Assembly (NCBI GenBank): GCA_012964435.1 | Contig: DTTX01000083.1 | Span: 1 to 62,666 of the forward strand | Direction of reading: 5' to 3' | Length of the DNA: 62,666 nucleotides | Origin: Mesonia sp. | Lineage (GTDB): Bacteria > Bacteroidota > Bacteroidia > Flavobacteriales > Flavobacteriaceae | Shown: positions 16,433 to 25,679 of the stretch, one piece after another | Layout: every line of letters begins with the position of its first letter | Numbering within the stretch: position 1 is the stretch's first letter | Notes under the pieces: model-generated | The model's input: the letters and a program-made list of their open reading frames with translations, nothing else | Databases searched by the model: none | What the model was told of the DNA's origin: nothing | Made by a program: the position numbers and the translations under genes

Positions 16433-18550
16433 ATGGCTGAAGCAACTTTAAATGAATACCTCTATCCTACTTTAAAAAAATATTTTGGTTACGACCAATT
16501 TAGACCAAAGCAAGAAGAGATCATCACCAACGTACTCGAGGGTAACGACACCTTAGTAATTATGCCCACCGGTGGCGGAAAATCAATTTGTTACCAACTT
16601 CCCGCCTTATTGTTTGAAGGGGTTACGCTGGTAATTTCACCGTTAATTGCTTTAATGAAAGATCAGGTAGATGGTTTAAACGCCAACGGAATTGAAGCAG
16701 AATACTTCAACAGCAGTCAAGACAGCCTCAAGCAACAAGAAATTTTAGATCAGGTTGCGCAAAAGAAACTCAAATTATTATATGTCGCTCCAGAAAGTCT
16801 TTCGGCATTAAACGATATTTTAAAAGAAAGTTATATTAGTTGTATTGCGATCGATGAAGCCCATTGTATTTCTTCTTGGGGACACGATTTTAGACCCAGT
16901 TACCAACAATTAGGTTTTCTAAAACGCTCATTACCTCAAACACCGATCATTGCACTAACCGCCACGGCAGACAAAGCCACGCGCCAAGATATTTTGGAGC
17001 AATTAAATATCCCAAATGCGCAACAGTTTTTAAGTTCTTTTGACCGTAAGAATATTAAACTTGAAGTACGTCCTGCAGAAAATCGAGTGAAGCAAATCTT
17101 AGATTTTGTTGAAAAAAGACGTGAAGAATCAGGTATAATTTATTGTTTAAGTAGAAAAGGTACTGAAAAACTTGCTGAAAAACTTCAACATAAAGGAATC
17201 AAAGCAACTGCTTACCACGCCGGCTTAAGTTTTGAAAATCGCTCCAAAGTACAGGAAGACTTTATTTTTGATAAAACAAAAGTAGTTTGTGCCACGGTAG
17301 CTTTCGGGATGGGGATCGATAAATCGAATGTTCGCTTCGTGATCCATTACAATATGCCTAAAAATATTGAAGGCTATTACCAAGAAATTGGCCGTGCCGG
17401 TCGTGATGGTTTAGCTTCTAACGCGTTGCTTTTTCATACATATGCTGATGTGATTCAACTAAGAAGGTTTACCGAAGGTGCTTCTAATGAAGATTTACAA
17501 AACGCCAAACTCGATCGGATGAAAGAGTTTGCAGAAGCGACCGATTGCCGAAGAAAAATTTTATTGGGCTATTTTGGCGAATATCTAGAAGAAAATTGTG
17601 GGAATTGCGACGTTTGTGAAAATCCGCCTCGATTTTTTGACGGAACCATTTATGCTCAAAAAATATTATCCTGTGTGGCAAGACTTCAAAATAGTGAACC
17701 CGCAGGTATTGTGATCGATGTATTGCGTGGCGCACAAAATGCAGCGATTCTCTCCAAAAACTATCAACACATTAAAACTTATGGCGCCGGTAAAGAGACC
17801 GCTTGGCGAGATTGGCAGCATTACCTTACACAATTGATCAATCAAGGTTTTTGCGAAATTGCTTTTCATCGTCAAAACGCTTTACAATTAACCGATGTGG
17901 CCAAAAAAGTTTTATTTGAAAAAGAAAAAGTCTGGCTAACCAAACCTAAAGATCTTAAAGAGCAAACTAAAAAATCTAACGCTCCAACTGCTAAAGAGAA
18001 AAAAGTTAAGAAAGAAAGTCTTTTTGAAAAGTTGCGCCAGCTTCGTTATCAAATCTCGCAAGAAGAAGACATCCCGGCCTACTTGATTTTTAATGATGCT
18101 ACACTTAAAGAAATTGAACGCAAACGCCCGTTAAGTGAAGATGATTTCTTAAAAATTAGCGGAGTTGGTGAGCGTAAATTAGAAGTTTACGGAGATTTAT
18201 TTATGGCTGAAATTAAAAAATTTAATCAGCAGAAAAAGAAAAAAGCCAATACGCATAAAGTGACTTTAGATCTTTACCAACAAGGTCTCAATGTCGAAGA
18301 AATTGCTGAAAAAAGAAACCTGGCAGCAACTACTATTTACTCTCATATCGCAAAACTATATACTGAAAATAAAGGCATAAATATCTTAGATTTCGTAGAA
18401 CAAGCAACCATCAATCAAATTAAGAAAGCAAAAGCTGCCCTAGATTCACCAGATAGTCTAAAACCCTATTTTGAATACTTCAAAGAAGAAATACCTTACT
18501 TTAAAATTCGATTAGCCTTAAGTGCGATCGAAAAAGAAACCACCGCATAA
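16433..18550 (+). CDS. recQ: ATP-dependent DNA helicase RecQ
   Basis: 705 residues from ATG 16433 (a TTG two codons upstream is the only alternative). Superfamily 2 helicase core: Walker A MPTGGGKS (44-51), DEAH box (141-144) with the RecQ-specific aromatic loop HCISSWGHDFRPS, and motif VI QEIGRAGRDG. The RQC zinc site is formed by the Cys of ATDCRRKILLGYFGE and of CGNCDVC. An HRDC domain (about 520-600, LRQLRYQISQEEDIPAYLIF) follows. The C-terminal helix-turn-helix extension (DLYQQGLNVEEIAEKRNLAATTIYSHI) is frequent in Bacteroidota RecQ. 3'-5' unwinding in recombination and repair is the family role. It has its own promoter, so it is independent of the Pel-like operon that ends 57 bases upstream. 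Confidence 0.97.
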   Translation: MAEATLNEYLYPTLKKYFGYDQFRPKQEEIITNVLEGNDTLVIMPTGGGKSICYQLPALLFEGVTLVISPLIALMKDQVDGLNANGIEAEYFNSSQDSLKQQEILDQVAQKKLKLLYVAPESLSALNDILKESYISCIAIDEAHCISSWGHDFRPSYQQLGFLKRSLPQTPIIALTATADKATRQDILEQLNIPNAQQFLSSFDRKNIKLEVRPAENRVKQILDFVEKRREESGIIYCLSRKGTEKLAEKLQHKGIKATAYHAGLSFENRSKVQEDFIFDKTKVVCATVAFGMGIDKSNVRFVIHYNMPKNIEGYYQEIGRAGRDGLASNALLFHTYADVIQLRRFTEGASNEDLQNAKLDRMKEFAEATDCRRKILLGYFGEYLEENCGNCDVCENPPRFFDGTIYAQKILSCVARLQNSEPAGIVIDVLRGAQNAAILSKNYQHIKTYGAGKETAWRDWQHYLTQLINQGFCEIAFHRQNALQLTDVAKKVLFEKEKVWLTKPKDLKEQTKKSNAPTAKEKKVKKESLFEKLRQLRYQISQEEDIPAYLIFNDATLKEIERKRPLSEDDFLKISGVGERKLEVYGDLFMAEIKKFNQQKKKKANTHKVTLDLYQQGLNVEEIAEKRNLAATTIYSHIAKLYTENKGINILDFVEQATINQIKKAKAALDSPDSLKPYFEYFKEEIPYFKIRLALSAIEKETTA

Positions 18551-18584
18551 AAAAACAAGCTTCAAAATATGAATTTTGAAGCTT
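18549..18584 (-). terminator. terminator, U-tract on the minus strand
   Basis: Perfect 12-base stem AAGCTTCAAAAT (18557-18568) / ATTTTGAAGCTT (18573-18584) with a 4-base loop. The run of seven A at 18549-18555 becomes a U-tract only for - strand transcripts, which fits termination of the two small - strand genes. On the + strand it could act as a weaker recQ terminator. Confidence 0.75.
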
Positions 18585-18616
18585 ATTCGCTAAGTTGATC
18601 GATTAGTAATATTATT

Positions 18617-18769
18617 TTACCACCATTCCATATAAAAACCTGAAAATACTACAGCTACTGCCAATAGTATGAGAACTATAATTATGAAAGTAGCTCCGAA
18701 TTTCGTCTTTTTATTATCCTTTAAAATATAATCTTTGTGATTTTGATTTTTTTTTGGATCAGCGGTCAT
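18617..18769 (-). CDS. 50-residue single-pass membrane protein
   Basis: ATG at 18769 (complement) opens a 50-residue frame: a polar, lysine-rich N-terminal half (MTADPKKNQNHKDY...), one membrane helix (about 26-44, IIIVLILLAVAVVF) and a short aromatic end, FYMEWW. It is followed on the same strand by a perfect hairpin with a U-tract (18549-18584). A similar small gene lies 43 bases upstream. Function unknown. The charge pattern, helix and terminator support a real gene. Confidence 0.6.
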   Translation of the reverse strand: MTADPKKNQNHKDYILKDNKKTKFGATFIIIVLILLAVAVVFSGFYMEWW

Positions 18770-18812
18770 TAATTTTTTGTATTAGTTAGTCTATAAATAT
18801 AACGAATTTAAA

Positions 18813-18956
18813 TTAAGCCGGTAATAAATAGATGGTTGCAATTGTTAATAAAACCATTAATATAACTGCAATTGAAGATGTATAATTGGTTTTAGAGTTT
18901 TCCTCTAAGTTTTCAGCTTGTGTCGTAGGGTTTTGGCTAGTGTTCATCATCATCAT
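18813..18956 (-). CDS. 47-residue single-pass membrane protein
   Basis: Four consecutive ATG codons (18956 down to 18945) begin a 44-47-residue frame: a polar N-terminus (NTSQNPTTQAENLEENSK) and a single C-terminal membrane helix ending IYLLPA. The true start among the four ATGs cannot be chosen. With the 50-residue gene it fills most of the 660-base gap between recQ and the FKBP gene. Both have a hydrophilic N-terminus and a C-terminal helix, and they probably form one transcript that ends at 18549-18584. Function unknown. Confidence 0.5.
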   Translation of the reverse strand: MMMMNTSQNPTTQAENLEENSKTNYTSSIAVILMVLLTIATIYLLPA

Positions 18957-19212
18957 TTTTGGTTTCGGGGATGAAATTAGAAATTATATACCAAGTTTAT
19001 ATTAAGGCTTTCTTAATTAAGATAACTTTTAATTTAAATTAAGAAATAGCTTTAAATTTTATTCAATTTTAATTTAAATGTTAAGATTTAGTTAACGGCA
19101 TAGATTAACCCGCTTTATCTATGGCATTCCAAATACATCTTTGTAGTTTCGCGCTCAAAGAAAGTTAGCTATTTGGTTAATTTTCAGTTTATTAAAATTG
19201 AAAAACAAATTT

Positions 19213-19641
19213 ATGAGTCAAGTAAAAGAAAATGACACTGTAAAAATTCATTATACCGGTAAACTTCAAGACGGTCAAGTATTTGATAGTTCTTTAGAAA
19301 GAGATCCTATTGAATTTACCATTGGAGGTGGTCAAATTATACCTGGACTTGAAAAAGGACTTATCGACATGAAAGTGAACGATAAGAAAACTATCGAAAT
19401 TCCTCAGGCTGAAGCCTACGGTGATGTTCAAAAAGAGCTTTTTCAAGAAGTACCAAAAGAACAATTACCTCAAGAAATTACTCCGGAAGTTGGGATGGGC
19501 TTAGTTGCTAAGAATCCTGACGGTTCTGAGCGTCAATTAAGAGTTGCTGAAGTAAAAGACGATTCTATTGTAATTGATGCTAACCACCCTTTAGCAGGTA
19601 AAGACTTGATCTTCGACGTAGAAGTGGTAGAGATTAAATAA
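19213..19641 (+). CDS. FKBP-type peptidyl-prolyl isomerase, SlyD-like
   Basis: 142 residues from ATG 19213; an in-frame TTG at 19198 adds five residues and is less likely. The FKBP core reads VKIHYTGKLQDGQVFDSS, IGGGQIIPGLEKGL, then an insert-in-flap domain (about 70-120), and ends DANHPLAGKDLIFDVEVVEI, the SlyD/FkpB signature. There is no signal peptide, so it is cytoplasmic. No His-rich metal-binding tail is present, unlike E. coli SlyD. Proline isomerisation and chaperoning are the family functions. It is monocistronic, with a terminator at 19663. Confidence 0.93.
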   Translation: MSQVKENDTVKIHYTGKLQDGQVFDSSLERDPIEFTIGGGQIIPGLEKGLIDMKVNDKKTIEIPQAEAYGDVQKELFQEVPKEQLPQEITPEVGMGLVAKNPDGSERQLRVAEVKDDSIVIDANHPLAGKDLIFDVEVVEIK

Positions 19642-19662
19642 TATTTTCAGAAATATTTCGTT

Positions 19663-19699
19663 AAATCACAGGTGATAAATTATTGCCTGTGATTTTTTT
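19663..19699 (+). terminator. intrinsic terminator of the FKBP gene
   Basis: AAATCACAGG (19663-19672) pairs with CCTGTGATTT (19686-19695), followed by a T run. Confidence 0.85.
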
Positions 19700-19796
19700 A
19701 TTTATAACACTATAAGTTTTATCTATCTTATAATTTGGAAAAACCGATAAAATATGTTATAATGAAAATCGATATCAATTACAAACAAGAAAATAT

Positions 19797-20663
19797 ATGA
19801 GACAACTTAAAATTACCAAGCAGGTTACCAACAGAGAATCGAAGTCTTTAGACAAATATCTACAAGATATTAGTAAAGTAGATTTGATTACTGCAGACGA
19901 AGAAGTTGAGTTGGCCCAGCGCATTAGAGAAGGCGATCAACGCGCTCTCGAAAAATTAACTAATGCGAATCTTAGGTTTGTTGTTTCGGTAGCAAAACAA
20001 TATCAAAATCAAGGTTTAAAACTTCCTGATTTAATTAATGAAGGAAATGTTGGTTTAGTAAAAGCCGCAAAACGTTTTGATGAAACGCGTGGTTTTAAAT
20101 TTATTTCTTACGCCGTTTGGTGGATTAGACAATCAATTTTACAAGCCTTAGCCGAACAATCTAGAGTTGTAAGACTTCCGTTAAATAAAATTGGAGTCAT
20201 TAATAAAATAAATAAAGCTTATTCACATTTAGAACAATCGTTAGAACGACCGCCTTCTGCTCCGGAAGTTGCTAAAGAATTAGATATGCCGGTTTCTCAG
20301 GTAAAAGCCGCAATGAAAAATTCTGGTAGACATTTATCGATGGATGCACCGTTTAAAGAAGGCGAAAATGATTCTAATCTTTACGATGTCTTAAGTTCTG
20401 GTGAATCTCCAAATCCTGATGATAGTTTGATGCAAGATTCTTTAAGTATTGAGATTAATAGAGCTTTAGATACGCTATCAACTCGTGAAGCCGATGTTAT
20501 TCGTTTAAATTACGGGATCGGTAATCAACCTGCGATGACTTTACAAGAAATTGGAGATACGTTCGATTTAAGTAGAGAGCGTGTTCGCCAAATTCGTGAA
20601 AAAGGAATTAGACGTTTAAAGCACCAGTCTAAAAATAAAATCCTTAAAAAATACTTAGGATAA
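19797..20663 (+). CDS. rpoD: primary RNA polymerase sigma factor RpoD/SigA
   Basis: 288 residues: the short primary sigma of Bacteroidota, which lacks region 1.1 and the long non-conserved insert. Region 1.2 ([25 protein letters not shown]) leads into region 2 ([30 protein letters not shown], then [15 protein letters not shown]), region 3 and region 4 ([40 protein letters not shown]). Region 4 would read the TTG element and region 2 the TAnnTTTG element seen at several promoters in this window. Essential housekeeping factor, single gene with a near-perfect terminator. Confidence 0.96.
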   Translation: MRQLKITKQVTNRESKSLDKYLQDISKVDLITADEEVELAQRIREGDQRALEKLTNANLRFVVSVAKQYQNQGLKLPDLINEGNVGLVKAAKRFDETRGFKFISYAVWWIRQSILQALAEQSRVVRLPLNKIGVINKINKAYSHLEQSLERPPSAPEVAKELDMPVSQVKAAMKNSGRHLSMDAPFKEGENDSNLYDVLSSGESPNPDDSLMQDSLSIEINRALDTLSTREADVIRLNYGIGNQPAMTLQEIGDTFDLSRERVRQIREKGIRRLKHQSKNKILKKYLG

Positions 20664-20671
20664 TTGATATA

Positions 20672-20709
20672 AAAAAAGCGTGATTTAAATCACGCTTTTT
20701 TTTTGTTTT
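20672..20709. terminator. bidirectional intrinsic terminator
   Basis: AAAAAAGCGTGATTT / AAATCACGCTTTTTT perfect palindrome between rpoD (+) and the aldo/keto reductase (-), with long A and T tracts on both strands. Confidence 0.9.
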
Positions 20710-20719
20710 TATATTGAAA

Positions 20720-21670
20720 TTACTTTTTACTTACTTCGTTAAGTTTATTTATTTCATCTTCAGAGAGTTGCAATTGTATGGCTTCATCAAATGCTTCAAT
20801 ATGTGAAGATTTAGTAGCACTGGCAATTGGTGCTGTGACGCCTGGTCGATTCATGATCCACGCTAAAGCCACCGCTGCATTGGTAACTTGATGTTCTTCA
20901 GCAATTTTATCTAAGACATCTAAAATAGCTAAGCCTTGACGGTTTAAGTATTTCTCTACAAAACCTTTACGTTTTTTGCCTTCAAAATCTTCTTCCTTAC
21001 GATATTTTCCGGTTAAAAATCCGCTGGCTAACGAAAAATAAGTCGCCACTCCTACTCCATTTTGTTCACATATTTCTTTGATATCGCCTTCAAAATCATT
21101 TCTTTCCACTAAATTGTATTGTTGCTGGAAAACTTCATATTTCGGTAATTCATGAACTTTATGAGCGTCTAACGATTCTAACAATCGTTGCGGAGATAAA
21201 TTAGAAGCACCAATATGATTCACTTTCCCACTTTCAATAAGTTGTTGGTAAGCGCCTAAAGTCTCTTCAACTTTAGTTTTATCGTCGTCCCAATGCGTGT
21301 AATACAGATCGATATAGTCGGTTTGCAAACGCTTTAAAGAATCTTCAACTGCTTTTAGAATATAAGATTTAGAAATGTCTTTGTTTCCTTGCCCCATATC
21401 TGAGCCTACTTTGGTGTGTAAACTTATTTGATCACGAACACCGCGTTCTTTCATCCATTTACCGATAATTGTTTCAGACTCTCCACCTTCATTTCCTTCA
21501 GCCCAGCGAGAATAAACATCGGCCGTATCGATGGTTCGATAACCTTTTTCAAAAAGTTCATCTAAAATTTTAAATGATTCTTTTTCATCTAAAGTCCACC
21601 CAAAAACATTACCTCCAAAAATAATCGGATCAGTTTCTAAATTGGAGTTTCCAAATTTTTTCTTTTTCAT
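20720..21670 (-). CDS. aldo/keto reductase
   Basis: 316 residues, NADPH-dependent AKR fold. YRTIDTADVYSRW contains the catalytic Asp and Tyr region, ISLHTKVGSD the Lys, and DLYYTHWDDDKT the His. NHIGASNLSPQRL, FQQQYNLVERNDFE and the C-terminal PGVTAPIASATKSSHI cofactor segment complete the family pattern. The GGNVFGWTLDE start places it in the YajO/general-stress AKR group. Substrate unknown. It starts 10 bases after the SDR gene on the same strand, so the two form an oxidoreductase operon. Confidence 0.92.
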   Translation of the reverse strand: MKKKKFGNSNLETDPIIFGGNVFGWTLDEKESFKILDELFEKGYRTIDTADVYSRWAEGNEGGESETIIGKWMKERGVRDQISLHTKVGSDMGQGNKDISKSYILKAVEDSLKRLQTDYIDLYYTHWDDDKTKVEETLGAYQQLIESGKVNHIGASNLSPQRLLESLDAHKVHELPKYEVFQQQYNLVERNDFEGDIKEICEQNGVGVATYFSLASGFLTGKYRKEEDFEGKKRKGFVEKYLNRQGLAILDVLDKIAEEHQVTNAAVALAWIMNRPGVTAPIASATKSSHIEAFDEAIQLQLSEDEINKLNEVSKK

Positions 21671-21680
21671 AGCGAGCTTT

Positions 21681-22406
21681 TTATTTTTTTCCGGGTTGTG
21701 AAGGTCTTACTTCAATTTTACTAGGTAAGGTTCTCTTATTCATTTTAAATAGATCGACCACTAATTCTCCTAAATCTTCAATCTGTATCTTCCAAGCTTC
21801 CTCGGCTTTCTTTTCTTCAGGATTATTTCCGTTAAAATGAGTTGAAACCGACCCTGGCATAATGGTAGAAACACTTACCCCTTCATTTCTTAAATCGAGC
21901 ATCACTGCTTGCGTAAAACCGGTAAGTCCAAATTTACTCGCGTTATAGGCTGCTCCATTAGCGAAGAAATTAGTTCCTGCTAAACTGGAGATGGTAATAA
22001 AATAACCTTCAGATTTTTTTAATTCTGCTACCGAAGATTTTATTGTATAAAATACACCTGTAAGATTGGTATCGATAGTTTCTCGCCATTGCTTATCGGT
22101 TAATTCTTCAATAGAAGCAAAATGACCAAGTCCCGCATTTGCGATCACATAATCTACTTGACCAAATTCTTTTACAGTGGCTTTGATCGCTTCTTCCTGA
22201 TCAATTAAATTTCGAACATCTGCTTTTAAGCCTAGTGCTTTTGCTTTATCTGAAGATAATTTTTCTGCCGCATCTTGCGCCGCTTGTAGTGATCTACTGG
22301 TGATGGCAACATTTACGCCTTGGTTAATTAAAGCTTGGGCAATTCCAAATCCAATTCCTTTACTTCCGCCGGTAATAAAGGCAGATTTATTTTTTAAAGT
22401 ATTCAT
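21681..22406 (-). CDS. short-chain dehydrogenase/reductase (FabG-like)
   Basis: 241 residues. The Rossmann motif TGGSKGIGFGIAQ (about 13-25), NAG (NAGLGHF), catalytic Ser (ISSLAG) and YxxxK (YNASK), with PGSVST near the C-terminus, define a classical SDR using NADP(H). The alcohol or ketone substrate is unknown. First gene of a two-gene - strand operon with the aldo/keto reductase and divergent from the DUF1206 gene. Confidence 0.92.
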   Translation of the reverse strand: MNTLKNKSAFITGGSKGIGFGIAQALINQGVNVAITSRSLQAAQDAAEKLSSDKAKALGLKADVRNLIDQEEAIKATVKEFGQVDYVIANAGLGHFASIEELTDKQWRETIDTNLTGVFYTIKSSVAELKKSEGYFITISSLAGTNFFANGAAYNASKFGLTGFTQAVMLDLRNEGVSVSTIMPGSVSTHFNGNNPEEKKAEEAWKIQIEDLGELVVDLFKMNKRTLPSKIEVRPSQPGKK

Positions 22407-22586
22407 AAGTTTAAAGTTGTTTTAAAATTTAAAGATATAGTAGAATAAAGAAAAAAAGAGAGATAAAAATAGGTTTAGGAAGACTTTAACCTAGAAAAAA
22501 ATCACTTGTTAAACTTATATCAATTCAACATTAATTTTTATAGATCTCATGTAAATTTCAAGATTAAAACAACTAACCAACTGAAA

Positions 22587-23360
22587 ATGAAAGATTCTAC
22601 TAAAAAAATTGCAAAATTTGGTTTATTCGCTAAAGGAAGTATTTACCTTATCTCCGGAATATTAACTTTACTTTCTGCTTTGAATATGGGAGGTTCAAAA
22701 TCGGGAAAATTTAAAGTACTCGATTTTTTAGAAAAACAACCTTTAGGAAATGTTATTCTCATTGTATTGGCTTTAGGTTTAATTTCTTACGCGATATGGC
22801 GTTTTATACAATGCTTTAGTGATCCCGAAAATGAAGGTAGCGATACCAAGGCAAGATTAAAACGTGCCGGTTTTGGGATTAGCGGTTTAGTTTATTTAGC
22901 TCTAGCTGGAATGGCAATTAAAAAGGTGGTTTCTGGAGCAAGCGGCTCTTCTGGAGGAAGTAATTATGTAGACGTTTTAGGACCTACCGCTGTAACGATT
23001 ATATTTATTATTATTGGTATTGCATTAGCGGTTAAGGCTATTTTTCATTTTAAAAAGGCCTACCAGAAAAAGTTTATGGATGAATATTCTATACAAGGTC
23101 TTAAATACCACAAATTAGCCAAAAACGCGGGGTATTTTGGTTACTATGCAAGAGCTGTAGTTTCTGGGATCATTGCTTTCTTTTTCTTAAAAGCGGGATT
23201 ATATTCTGGGCAAAATGAAATTAAAGGTACACAAGATGCGTTCTCATTTTTACAAAGTTCAAGTTACGGCGATATTCTTTTAGGTTTAGTTGCGGCAGGT
23301 TTGGCTTGTTATGGTATTTTTGTAGTGCTTTTATCGAAGCATAAAAAATTTGATGATTAA
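22587..23360 (+). CDS. DUF1206 family membrane protein
   Basis: 257 residues from ATG 22587; the longer frame from 22506 has no sensible N-terminus. Three repeated two-helix units, each beginning with an (A/Y)KFGLFAKGSIYLISG-like or GFGISGLVYLALAG-like segment, give six membrane spans. This triplication is the hallmark of DUF1206. Function is unknown for the family. It ends 12 bases before the class A PBP gene, so the two may be co-transcribed. Confidence 0.85.
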   Translation: MKDSTKKIAKFGLFAKGSIYLISGILTLLSALNMGGSKSGKFKVLDFLEKQPLGNVILIVLALGLISYAIWRFIQCFSDPENEGSDTKARLKRAGFGISGLVYLALAGMAIKKVVSGASGSSGGSNYVDVLGPTAVTIIFIIIGIALAVKAIFHFKKAYQKKFMDEYSIQGLKYHKLAKNAGYFGYYARAVVSGIIAFFFLKAGLYSGQNEIKGTQDAFSFLQSSSYGDILLGLVAAGLACYGIFVVLLSKHKKFDD

Positions 23361-23372
23361 CATTTTTAGTAT

Positions 23373-25679
23373 ATGTTGAAAAGATTTTTTAAGAATAAAT
23401 GGGTAAAGCCTATTTCCTATTTATTCTTATTTTTTATTATAGCTTTTGCAAGTTTTTACGCCAGTATATATTTTGGTTTTTGGGGAGAAGTTCCCACCAA
23501 AAAAGAGTTGAGTGATCTTAAACAAAGTCAGGCCACTCAAATACTCGATAAAGATGAAAAACTTATTGGTAAATTTTATGTATTCGACAGACAAAGTGTT
23601 ACTTACAACGATTTACCTAAACCTTTGATCGATGCTTTAGTAGCTACAGAAGATGTTCGATTTTACGAACATGATGGGGTTGATAATCAAAGTTTATTAC
23701 GAGTTTTCTTTAAAACCATTTTACTTTCTGATGAATCTTCCGGTGGTGGTAGTACTATTACCCTTCAACTAGCTAAAAATCTCTTCGGAAGAAAAGATTA
23801 TGGTTCGCTAGGTATTTTGGTGAACAAAATTAGAGAAAGCATCGTTGCTCAACGAATGGAAGATATTTATTCGAAAAAAGATATCTTAACCATGTATTTT
23901 AACACCGTCCCTTTTAGTGATAACACCTACGGAATTGAAAGTGCTTCGCTTAAATTTTTCAACAAACACACCAAAGAACTCAGTTTACCAGAAGCAGCAA
24001 CCTTAGTAGGTTCTTTAAAAGCAAATCACAGTTACAACCCAAGATTATTCCCCGAGCGTAGCCAATTGCGCCGTGATGTCGTGCTACAGCAAATGGTAAA
24101 GTATGGCTACCTTTCCGAAAAAGAAGGTAGCGATGCGATGCAATCTAAAATTGAATTAGATTATCAATATTACGCGCCCAATCAAGGAGTTGCTCCTTAT
24201 TTTAGAGAAAATATTAAAAAGAAGGTTGAAAAACTTCTTAAAGAAAAAGATTTCTTGAAACCAGACGGATCGAAATACAATATTTACCGTGATGGTTTAA
24301 AAATTTACACGACGCTAGATTTAACGATGCAAAAATATGCTGAAGAAGCCATGCAAAAACATATGGCTAAACTTCAGCAAACTTATGAAGATGCTTATGG
24401 CAAGCGAGCTCCTTGGCTCACCGACAAGAAAATTTTAGAAAGCAACCTAAAAAAGTTGAAGCGTTACCAACAATTACAAGCGCGAGGTCTTTCTGAAGCT
24501 CAGATCAAAGACAGTTTAACTGTAAAAAAGGAAGTTGAATTATTTGAGTGGAAAAAGAATGAAGTCGTACAAGCTTCTACCATCGATAGTTTACAACACT
24601 ATTTAAAGTTTTTAAATAGCGGAATGGTCGCTTTAGATCCCGAAAACGGAGCAGTTAGAGCATATATTGGCGGCATCGATTATCGTTACTTTAAATACGA
24701 TCACGTGAGCCAAAGCAAGCGCCAAGTAGGTTCGACTTTCAAACCTTTTGTTTATACCGCAGCAATCGAAAACGGAATGGAACCTTGTACGTATTTTCCG
24801 GTGAAAGAGGTTACTTATACCGATATGGATGATTGGACGCCAAAAAATGCCGGCGGACTTAATGACCCTGATCTAAACTACAGTTTAGAAAAAGCCTTGA
24901 GTAATTCTGTAAATACCATTGCCGTAAAAGTGATGAATGAAGTTGGTATTGAAAAGGTTATCGATCTTGCTCATAAAATGGGAATTGAAAGTGAAATTGA
25001 AGAAGTACCATCGATTGCTTTAGGAACCGAAAATCTAGGCTTATTAGAACTTGCTAAGGCTTATACAAGCTTTGTAAACAAAAGTAAACCCACTACTCCA
25101 CTGTTTATCACTAAAATTGAAGATAAAAACGGAAATCTTATTTTTGAAAAGGAAGCTGAAGAAGAAGAACCTGAACAGGTTTACAGCGATTATACGCGAC
25201 AAGTGATGTTAGAGTTTATGAAAGCTACCATTAATGAAGGTACGGCTACAAGAATTAGAAATACCTACGGATTAACTAACGACATTGCGGGAAAAACCGG
25301 AACCACTCAAGATAATAAAGACGGCTGGTTTGTAGGAATTACTCCGAAATTAGTTACGGTAACTTGGGTAGGAAACGACGATCAGCGTATTGGTTTTAGC
25401 AGTACCGGTATTGGTCAAGGAGCGAACTCGGCATTACCGATTTTTGGTGAATTTATGCAAGTACTCAATCGTGATGAAGATTTTAACTCGATTACTCAAG
25501 CAAAATTTGAAACGCCAGATGATGAAGTCTTAAAAGATCTAAACTGTGAACTTTCTAAAGAAGATGGTTTCTTTAAGAAATTGTTTGGTGGTGAAGATGA
25601 TAAAAAAGAATTTAAGAAAGAGAAAAAGAAAAAAGGCGGCATTTTCTCTTTCTTAAAAGGCAAAAAAGATGAGGATTAA
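23373..25679 (+). CDS. mrcA: class A penicillin-binding protein (PBP1A-like)
   Basis: 768 residues. One N-terminal membrane anchor (about 13-37). The glycosyltransferase (GT51) domain has the catalytic Glu93 in ATEDVRFYEHDGVD, GGSTITLQLAKNLF and the LPEAATLVGSLKAN segment. The transpeptidase domain carries S-T-F-K (Ser near 455, VGSTFKPF), S-N-S-V-N and KTGTT. The tail is lysine/acid rich (KKEFKKEKKKKGG). It polymerises and cross-links peptidoglycan in the periplasm. The last codons overlap the convergent disulfide reductase gene by 4 bases. Confidence 0.95.
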   Translation: MLKRFFKNKWVKPISYLFLFFIIAFASFYASIYFGFWGEVPTKKELSDLKQSQATQILDKDEKLIGKFYVFDRQSVTYNDLPKPLIDALVATEDVRFYEHDGVDNQSLLRVFFKTILLSDESSGGGSTITLQLAKNLFGRKDYGSLGILVNKIRESIVAQRMEDIYSKKDILTMYFNTVPFSDNTYGIESASLKFFNKHTKELSLPEAATLVGSLKANHSYNPRLFPERSQLRRDVVLQQMVKYGYLSEKEGSDAMQSKIELDYQYYAPNQGVAPYFRENIKKKVEKLLKEKDFLKPDGSKYNIYRDGLKIYTTLDLTMQKYAEEAMQKHMAKLQQTYEDAYGKRAPWLTDKKILESNLKKLKRYQQLQARGLSEAQIKDSLTVKKEVELFEWKKNEVVQASTIDSLQHYLKFLNSGMVALDPENGAVRAYIGGIDYRYFKYDHVSQSKRQVGSTFKPFVYTAAIENGMEPCTYFPVKEVTYTDMDDWTPKNAGGLNDPDLNYSLEKALSNSVNTIAVKVMNEVGIEKVIDLAHKMGIESEIEEVPSIALGTENLGLLELAKAYTSFVNKSKPTTPLFITKIEDKNGNLIFEKEAEEEEPEQVYSDYTRQVMLEFMKATINEGTATRIRNTYGLTNDIAGKTGTTQDNKDGWFVGITPKLVTVTWVGNDDQRIGFSSTGIGQGANSALPIFGEFMQVLNRDEDFNSITQAKFETPDDEVLKDLNCELSKEDGFFKKLFGGEDDKKEFKKEKKKKGGIFSFLKGKKDED

